Notes under the pieces: generated by a model
What the model was told of the DNA's origin: nothing
The model's database searches: none
What the model saw: the letters and a program-made list of their open reading frames with translations, nothing else
Shown: positions 1 through 9,000 of the stretch, in pieces
Layout of the letters: each line of letters starts with the position of its first letter
How positions within the stretch are numbered: position 1 is the stretch's first letter
Source: Baffinella frigidus
Lineage: Eukaryota; Cryptophyceae; Cryptomonadales; Baffinellaceae
Direction: 5' to 3'
Assembly: GCA_026770585.1 (NCBI GenBank)
Contig: MU646368.1
Location: 354,205 to 368,844, forward strand
Length of the DNA: 14,640 nucleotides
Program-made: the position numbers and the translations under genes

Positions 1-28
1 GTGGGGTTTGGAGTCCGCCCTGCCCCAC
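1..28 (-). CDS. Tentative SDR exon 12 (partial, runs off left edge)
   Basis: The coding strand has a long C-rich tract (185 down to 33) ending ACACCAG|GTGGGG at 29, the same arrangement as other acceptors in this gene. In phase 0 after exon 11 it reads VGQGGLQTP, giving SKE-VGQGGLQTP, comparable with the plant C-terminal SKPEGxGTPT. Only nine codons are visible. Confidence 0.4.
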
Positions 29-3000
29 CTGGTGTGGGGTTTGGGGTTTGGGGTTCAGGGGTTTCGGGGTTGGGGTTTCGGGTTTCGGGTTTCGGGTTTC
101 GGTTTCCGGGTCCCGGGTTCCGAGGTTCGGGTTTCAGGTTTAGGGGTTCGGGTTTCGGGTTTCGGGTTTCGGGTTTCGGGTTCATGGCTGAGGGCTCAGG
201 ATTTTGGGTTTCCAAACCCTAAACCCCAAACCCGAAGCTCTAAAATCCAAACCCTCAATGCTGATGGGTTGTCTCCTAGGGATAGGGTTTAGGGTTGTGG
301 GGGCGTGCCTTCTAGGAACAGGGTTTAGGGGGCGTGCCCTCTAGGTATGCCTTAAGTGGTGATACCCTCTAGGTACGCCTTAAGTGGCTGATACACCCTA
401 CGGTAGGGCCCTGGGACCTGCCTAGGGCGAGGACCTGCCTAGGGCGAGTTAGGGTGAGTATTCACCCTATGTGCAGTTAAGAGATAGGGTTCAGGGTTTA
501 GGGGGCGAGCCTCCTTGCTGACAAAGTCGAAGGAGCGGTTCATAACCTACTCAACGCCTAGCTCTGCCCATCACCAATTTGGTGAGCCCGGGCTCTTTCC
601 CTCTCAAAAGTTGACGGATTTGTACCGCGGAGCGAGGATGGCAACTTGAGAATAGGCGGGTTACCTGAGATAAACCATATCCCTTAAGTGGCCATGCCCA
701 CAAATTTGAGGGCCTAGAGGTCCTAGGCAGGTCCTAGGGCCCTACGGTAGGGCGTATGAGCCTACTGGGCACTTAAGGGATATGAGCAATTATATACTCG
801 TATATTATAAACTTAGGGTTCAGGGGGCGTGCCTCCTTGCTGACAATGTCGAAGGAGCGGTTGATGACCAGGTCCTTGTTCAACAACGCCTGTTGGGTGT
901 GTTTCGGGGTTAGGGGTTACGCTTCAGGGTTTACAGGGGTACCTCGCTCATGAGAAACTGCCCCCCCCCGAGGACCACCACAGGGCACTTACCCCCCCCC
1001 CGAGGACCACCACCCTTCAGTAGGCATAGACCTACTGACCCTACAGTAGGCATAGGCCTACTGTAGGGTCCTAGGGGGGGGGGCGGTTTCTTATGAGCGA
1101 GGTACCCCCGCAGGGGTTATCCCAAATGTCTATGCTAGAGCGTTTGCGGTAATTGTTGTCCGTTTTGGACGTGCGGTTTTCCGGTTTTCCGGTTTTCATT
1201 TGCCCCCCCCCCCGATTCATTTGTACCAGAGAAGTGTCCATTTAAAACATTCAACGACCTTGACAACATTTAAAAAAACCGTAAAACCGGGAAACCGTAC
1301 GTCCAAAACGGACAACAATTACCGCAAACGCTCTACCTGATGGGGCTGGGGGTGATAAAAGCCGTTATCTTAAGTCAATTCCTCTACAAATTCGTCAACT
1401 TACTCTTTTCTCTACGCATAAGTTGACGAATGTGTAGGGGGGTTGACTTAAGAAACCAATTACCGCAAACGCTCTAGCTGTACCAACGACCCAGCTCTGG
1501 GACACGTTGCACACGGCTCAGGATTTAGGGTTTAGGGTTTGGGGTTGAGGGTTTGGGGTGTGGGGTTTGGGGTTTGGGGTTTGGGGTTTAGGATTTTGGG
1601 GTTAGGGTTTAGGGTTTAGGTTTTAGAGTTTAGGGTTTAGGGATTAGGGTCTAGAGTTTGGGGTTTAGGGTTTAGGGTTGGGGGTTTGGGGTTTAGAGTT
1701 TGGGGTTTAGGGTTTAGGGTTAAGGGTTTGGGGTTTAGGGTTTGAGGTTTCGGGTTTCGGGTTTAGGGGTTAGGGTTTGGCAAGCACCTGGACGACGACG
1801 TCCGCGCGCGGGATCGAGCGTGAGGCCCCATCCACCCGAGAATGCCAGAGGACCCTATCTACATGTGCGGTTGTAAAAATGTGTACCAGGATAGGGTGGT
1901 CCAACCTCGCGCCTGTGCTAATTTCGTGACCGATTAACGAAATTTACTACACAAATGCCCACTTTTAAAAGCGCGTCGGTTTAAAATAGGCCCCTCTAGC
2001 ATTCTCGGGTAGGCCGGTTGAGTGCTGAGGGGTTGGCAAGCGCGATTTTGAATAACCCATACGCGATAAGACCTAGGACCCTACGGTAGGCGATCCGTAG
2101 GGACATAGGGGGGGTTCCTACGGATAAGGTCACCAAACCTGGCTTGATTCTGAAGCACTTTTTCCTACGTAGCCCGCTGTGTGGTTTGGGGGTTGGGGTT
2201 GAGGAAACACCTGCACGACGACGTCGGCGAGGTCCGCGCGCGGGACCGAGTGAGAGACCCCCCCACACGCAGCGGGCTACGAAGAGAAAACATCTTCAAA
2301 TCTACGCCATTTTTCGCTACCGTATCCGTAGGAACCCCACGTACGTCCCTACGGATTGCCTACCGTAGAGTATCGTAGGGACGCAGGTGTTACCGCTTAA
2401 GGGTCATTCAACATCCCTTCGAAGTCCGCTGCGTGGATGGAGGAGTGGGGGCATACTTGGACAGGCAGAGCTTCCAGACGGCCTCGAAGACCCACGAAGG
2501 GAGCTTGAGGCGGCGGGAGTAAGCTTTCAGGTCGCGGTGCAAGGCGCGGGAGGGACGCAGGTGCTATCGCTCAAGGGTTGTTCGAAATCCCTTCGAAGTC
2601 CGCTGCGTGGGAGGGTTTGGGGTTAGGGGTTGAGGAAGCACCAGGACGACGACGTCGGCGACGTCCACGCGCGGGATCGAACGGGAAACCCCCTGGCCAC
2701 ACAGCGGACTTCGAAGGGATTCTGAACAACCCATAAGCGACACGACCTAGGGCCCTACGGTAGGCAATCCGTAGGGACATACGGGGGGGTTCACGGTAGG
2801 CAATCCGTAGGGACATACGGGGGGGTTCCTACGGATAAGGTGGGTGAGGGTTAGGGGTTGAGGAAGCACCTGGGCGACGACCTCGGCGACGTCTGCGCGC
2901 GGGATCGAGCGGGAAGCTCCCTGAGAGTTTGGGGGTTGGGGTTCAGGGTTTAGGGTGTGGCGTTTACAGGTTAGGGTCTGGGGTCTAGGGTTTAGGGTTT

Positions 3001-6000
3001 AGGGTCTAGGGTCTAGGGTCTAGGGTCTAGAGTCTAGGGTCTAGGGTCTAGGGTCTAGGGTCTAGGGTCCAGGGTCTGGGTGTTTGGTGTTGGTTTTTGG
3101 TGTTTGGAGTTTGGAGTTTGGTGTTTGGGGTTCAGGTTTTGGGGCATAGGGTTTGGAGGATTTTTTTTTTGTTAACACCAACACGGGTGGGAAGTGCAGA
3201 CCAGATCAGCGAAGTTGTCGAGGAGGTCGTCGTTGACCAGGTCTGGGAGTCTCGGATATCTATTCCGTAAGACCCTACGGTAGGACATCCCTAGGGACCT
3301 AGGATTTCCCTAGGGGGTGACTAGATGGCTGGTACACATTAACGTGTGCCTTCTGGGGGGAATCCTGTCTTTGGAAACCCCGATTTAAGCTGCTACGGGT
3401 TGGTGGTGGAGACCACATTTTCGAGTCCCGGGTGACTGTCTTGTTGAATGGACATCGCTGGATGTCCGTTCGAGATTCTCAAGGTGATGACTGTCTTCTC
3501 CAACGGACACTGCCAGGCAATTTCATGGAAACCGGATCTGAAATTAGATTCGTAAAGCAACTCGTTCTGGTACAAATGATAAAATTTGAGGACTTAAAAA
3601 CTCCAATTCGAGTTGTGAAAAGCTTCGATTTTTTTTTTTGCCAGAGCGAGTTGCTTTACGAATCTAATTTCGGATCCGGGTGCTATTAAATTCCGGTTGG
3701 CTGCTCTCTGGTGGACATACCAGCTCAGCGAAGTTGTCGAGTCCACACCAATTGACACTTCCGCTGTGGCTTTGCAGTAGTAGGGGGTGACTAGATGGCT
3801 GGTACACATTAACGTGTGCCTCCTGGGGGAAATCCCGCCTTTGGAAACCCCGATTGAAGCTGCTACGGGTTGGTGGTGGACAGACCAGCTCAGCGAAGTT
3901 GTCGAGGAGGTCGTCATTGACCCCTACCACGATCTCCCGCTCCCCTCCTGCCCCCGCAAGTTCCAGCTCAGTCGCAGACTATTTTCATCTCGAAAGATAA
4001 CTGGATCAGTTTCCTAATTAGCGTTTTGATTTAATTGGGAGGACTAATTAAATTTACTATGGCTTAACTAATTTCTCCTATTCAACCTCCAACTGAAAAA
4101 GAACTGATTTGGTCCCACAAATCTGCTTCCCCCGGGCGCTTTCCCGCGCCAAAGTTGACGGATGTGTAGAGCGTTTGCGGTAATTGTTGTCCGTTTTGGA
4201 CGTACGGTTTCCCGGTTTTCCGGTTTTGAAAAGGGACTTATAGGACGTGACAAGGATTTTAAATAGTACCAAGAGGCGCAATTCTGGTACTATTTAAAAT
4301 CCTTGTCACGTCCTGTAAGTCCCTTTTCAAAACCGGAAAACCGGGAAACCGTACGTCCAAAACGGACAACAATTACCGCAAACGCTCTACCGCGGAGCGA
4401 GGAGGGCAACTTCGCTCGGATCCACAACATTTCGCCCAAGTCAACTCCCCCTGAAAGCCTGCGCCTTAAGTCAAATGGTGGGCATGGTGCCCACGTCCAT
4501 CTAAACGAAAACAGGGGAAAGTTGACTTATGCGAGCTGATTGACTTAGCTAAAATCTTGTGGATCGGAGTGAACTTAAGAATAGTCGGTGAACCCGAGTG
4601 AGGCAGCGCCAGGAGTTGCCAGTGATCCAGAGGAGGGTTGTGACTGACAGCGAGCTAGCTGGAAAGGTGGCCACTTATGAATCCACTGGAGAGGTGGCCA
4701 CTTATGAATCCACTAGCGTGACACCACCGTGGAACCCGCTTCAATTGCAGCGGCGTCAGCTGAAGCAGGTTCAACGGACACCGTTTCAGCTGAAGCCACT
4801 TGCACGCAAAAAAACAGTTCGCCCGAAACCGCTCGGTGGCCGTGTTTGTACTATCAACGTGTTCTCTCCCGTTGCTCTCGCCCTGCTTGTGCCCTACACC
4901 ATCATCCACCCTGGCGGCCTCTCCAACAAGCCCGGTGAGCGCCAGGATGTGGTGCCACGTAGTGTTATGTCACGTACCGTGTTTGCACTATCAACGTGTT
5001 CTCTCCCGTGCTCTCACCTTGCTTGTTCGACAGCCCGCGCGGGTGGGTGATGGTATCCCTTAAGTGGCGAGGCGAAATTGACCACCAAGAGGTCCTAGGC
5101 AGGTCCTAGGGCCCTACGGTAGGGCGTATGGGCCTACTCGCCACTTACGGGATAGGGCACCCCACACCCTTTCGGGTCCCATGTTGGTACTCACAAAGGA
5201 AACTCTCCCAGTGCACTCCCCAGTCCACTTACGCCGTAAGTCAACTGAGCGTGAGCACACAGTCGTGAAAACGGTGTCGTGGCTTCGTGTTCGTGTCAGT
5301 AAAGAGCACTCCTCAGTCCACTTACGCCGTAAGTCAACTGAGCGCGAGTACACAGTCGTGAAAACGCTGTCGTGCCTTCGTGCGCGCGTCAATCAAGAGC
5401 TCGTCTCTCACACCACATCTGAAAATTCTTGTGGGTGTGGCCTATATATGATAGATGGACGGCTTATTTGGACGTGACGGTAGTAACTTTTTGTACCGGC
5501 TTGTACCTTTTTGTACCGCCTTGTTACAGCCCGGTACGTCTCTCACACCACATCTTGGCGCTCACCGGGCTTGTTGGAGAGGCCGCCCGGGTGGATGATG
5601 GTGTAGGGCACCCCCACGCCCATAAGGTACGCCTCAGCCTTCGCTTTCCAGACCAGGATGTTCCCGTTGCCGATCTGTGCACGAGGCCATTTATCTCAGA
5701 AACGCCTTTTTTAGAAGTCGTGTTCTTAAGTCAACTCCCCTACATATTCGTCAACTTATGCGTAGAGAAAAGAGTAAGTTGACGAATTTGTAGAGGAATT
5801 GACTTGAGAGAACGGCTTTTATCACCCCCAGCCCCATCAGGTAGAGCGTTTGCGGTAATTGTTGTCCGTTTTGGACGTACGGTTTCCCGGTTTTACGGTT
5901 TTTAAAAATGTTGTAAAGGTCGTTGAATGTTTTAAATGGACACTTCTCTGGTACAAATGAATCGGGGGGGGGGGCAAATGAAAACCGGAAAACCGGAAAA

Positions 6001-9000
6001 CCGCACGTCCAAAACGGACAACAATTACCGCAAACGCTCTACGCCTCCGCCTTCGCTTTCCTCACCAGGATGTTCCCGTTGCCAATGTGCGAACACGGGC
6101 ATAAGGGGGTTATTCAAAAGTCAATTGCAAAGGGTTTCCCGGGAAACCGAGCCCTTATGTGTCAAAAGTTGCGGACGTTTTACGAGCCTTCGCTTTCCAG
6201 ACCAGATGTTCCTGTAGCGAATCTGCGGGGGGGGTCAAATGAGAGGAGCCATCTACGAGGTTCAAGATTCCCAGTGCATATTCTGCAATTGCAGGTACAA
6301 ATCTTAAAACACATTTGCACGACACACCCTTTCAGGTACTCCTCCGCCCTAGCCTTCCAGACCAGAATGTTCCCATCTCCGATATGCATGGGGGTTTATT
6401 CCCATCGAGCTGAGATTCTCAGTAAACCAGGTTTCGGGTTTCGGGGTTCGGGTCAAAGATTCGGTTCAGGGCTTGGGTTTCGGGGCTCGGGTGTCGGGAG
6501 TCGGCCGGCAAGCACCTTGTTTCGGGTTTCGGTTTTCGGGTTTCGGTTTTCGGTTTTCGGTTTTCGGCTTTCAGGGTTCGAGTTCAAGATTTGGTCGAGG
6601 GTTTAGGGTTCGGCATGCACCTTGTTGAGCATGTTATCGTCGTTGTTCTTGCGCTCCGAGACGCCCATCGAACCCGAACCCCGAAACTTAACCCCCTCGA
6701 CTACACCCTCCACAAGGTGCACGCCGCCCGACTCCCGACTCCCGAAACCCGAGCCGCAAAACGCAAGCCGCACGCCCTCGGTACCTTGTTGAGCATGTTG
6801 TCGTCGTTGTTCTTGCGCTCAGAGACGCCCATCGAGCTCACCAGCACGATGTGCTCCACACCCAGCTCCTAGGGTTTAGAGTTCAGGGTTTAGGGTTAAG
6901 GGTTAAGGGTTTAGGGTTTAGGATTTAGGGTTTAGGGTTTAGGGTGCTTCACCCCCAGCTCCTAGGGTTTAGGGTTTAGGGTTTAGGGTTTAGGGTTGCA
7001 TGTCCCAGCTCCTGCGCCCCGTGACCACGCCAGGCCACACCTGCGAATTTCACACACACCCTTTCGCGCTGAAAGGGTTTCGCGGTACATTACCGCGCCC
7101 AGGAATGGCTCAAATTCCTAGACGTTTGGCGTTCGGAGACGCCCATTGAGCTGACCAGGAGGATGTGCTCTACCCCCAGCTCCCGCGTCCCGCAACCACG
7201 CGGTTTCACCTCGGAAGATCGCTGAACCAGTCCCATTTTTATGCTATGTTAGGCATGGTTGTTATGCCGCTCTATGTGAGGTCTATGTGAGGGTGGATAC
7301 GCCTTTCAGGTACGCCCCCAAGAGCGATGCAGCGTATCCACCCTCACATAGAGCGCTGTGCAGAGAAGTTGGCCACGGGAATTGTTGGAAAATCGAGAAT
7401 TTGGAGCCATTTTGTCAACTTTTGAGAAATTTAGTACCATGAATTTCTCACAAGTGGACAAAATGGCTCCAATTTCCCCATTTTCCCATTTTCGCTCTAC
7501 CACAAATCAAAGCCGACCATAGCAGAACACGTGGAACTGATTCAGCGATCTTCCGAAATGAGATTCAACCCCGAGGGAAATAACCAAAAGGGGAAATGTG
7601 GGGGCTGGGAACTACGTTTGCCCTGCGCGAATGAGCCGAACTCGGTTTTTGTCAACCACGCGTACATTGCGCTAACCTCGGGTGGTGTGTTTTCTTGTAG
7701 AATTACGCAGCCCTGAACCCTGCACCCTGCACCCTGCACCCTAATCCTCAACCCTCAACCCTGACCATCCACCCTCCACCCTCCACCATAAGCCCTCAAC
7801 CCAAACCCCCAAGCTCTAATGCCTGAACCCTGAGGGACAACGCCAAACCCTGAACCCGAACCTCGAGACCCTGATCCCTAAACCCTAAACCCTAAGCCCT
7901 AAACCCTAAACCCTAAACCCGAACCCCTAAGCCCTAAACCCTAAGCCCTAAACCCCAACACCTTGGCAACGTCGATCTGCTGCTTGCAGCCGATCCAGTC
8001 AATCTGGTTTGGGGTTTGGGGTTTGGGGTTTGGGGTTGGGGTTTGGGGTTTAGGGTTTAGGGTTTGGAGTTTGGGGTTTGGGGTTTAGGGTTTAGGGTTT
8101 AGGGTTTGGGGTTTAGGGTTTAGGGTTTGGGGTTTGGGGTTTGGGGTTGAGGGTTTGGGGTTGAGGGTTTAGAGCTCAGGGTTTAGGGCTTAGACTTTAG
8201 AGTTTAGGGTTTAGGATTTAGGGTTTGGGGTTTAGGGTTTGGGGTTTGGGGTTTAGAGTTTGGGGTCTAGGGTTTAGGGTTTGGGGTTTAGGGTTTATGG
8301 TTTAGGGTTTAGAGCTTAGGGTTTAGGGCTTAGACTTTAGAGTTTAGGGTTTAGGGATTAGGGTTCAGGGTTTCTGGTGTAGGGTTTATGGTTTATGGTT
8401 TATGGTTCAGGGTTTAGGGCTTGGGGTTTAGGGTTTAGGGTTTAGGGGTTAGGGTTTAGGGTTTAGAGATCAGGGATTCGGGTTGAGGGATCAGGGATCA
8501 GGTGGCCGGGTTTAGGGATGAGGAATGATGGATTAGTGTTAGGGTTTCGGGTTTCGGGGGCCGCGCCTCCTCGGGTGTGTCGTTGTAGTAGAACTTGGGC
8601 ATGCGCTGCCGCCCGATTAACTGCGAGGGGGTCTCGGTTTACGGTTTTCGGTTTTCGGTGTTCGGTTTTCGGTTTTCGGTTTTCGGGTTTCGGTTTTTAA
8701 ACTTCGGGTTTCGGATTCAAGATCTCGGGTTTCAGGGTGTAAATTTCGGGTTTCGGGTTTATTTTTTCGGGTTGAGGGCGTGGGTTAAGGGTTGTGCGGG
8801 TTGACCTTGGAAAGAACTGTCTTGAAGATCTCACGCTTCCGGAGCTTGGGCACGCCCGACGTGAGAATCACGAGCAGACCGCAATTCTCCGGCTTGGTAT
8901 TGGAGCCATTTCGTACTTTTACGGTGTACAACACCAAGATTTCCACCGGAAATCCTTCAGGCAGACGCTTTGCGAAATATAATCCATCACGTGATGCGAG

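Larger units (their letters stand above)
4105..4604 (-). repeat. Repeat family B, copy 2, broken by two nested elements
   Basis: Family B pieces at 4105-4166, 4390-4412 and 4572-4604 join into one copy once the A hairpin (4169-4387) and element C (4413-4571) are removed. Confidence 0.75.
8535..8795. repeat. GGTTTCGGG/GGTTTTCGG tract around exon 5
   Basis: Surrounds exon 5 on both sides (8535-8560 and 8632-8795), C-rich on the coding strand. Confidence 0.85.

Noticed and set aside
260-281. Exon 12 starting after CCCTAG at about 281 (reading ETTHQH then stop)
   Set aside because: It has an acceptor and ends at once in a stop, but gives no family-like C-terminus; the candidate at position 28 fits better.
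3886-3947. Exon 9 as part of a Mediator subunit 22-like protein (DDLLDNFAEL)
   Set aside because: The resemblance is only about ten residues. Phase and the preceding GGEREIVVG match the SDR family much better.
4598-5050. A 150-codon plus-strand frame as a gene
   Set aside because: It starts with GTG, runs through tandem repeats, and contains the inverted exon 8 copy; no independent motif.
5923-6606. A 227-codon plus-strand frame as a gene
   Set aside because: It reads across a MITE, antisense exon 8 copies and GGGTTTCGGG repeats; the protein is repeat-derived (GFGFRGSG).
8006-8515. CRISPR-like or other regular array
   Set aside because: The 7-base units are continuous without unique spacers, and the window is eukaryotic.
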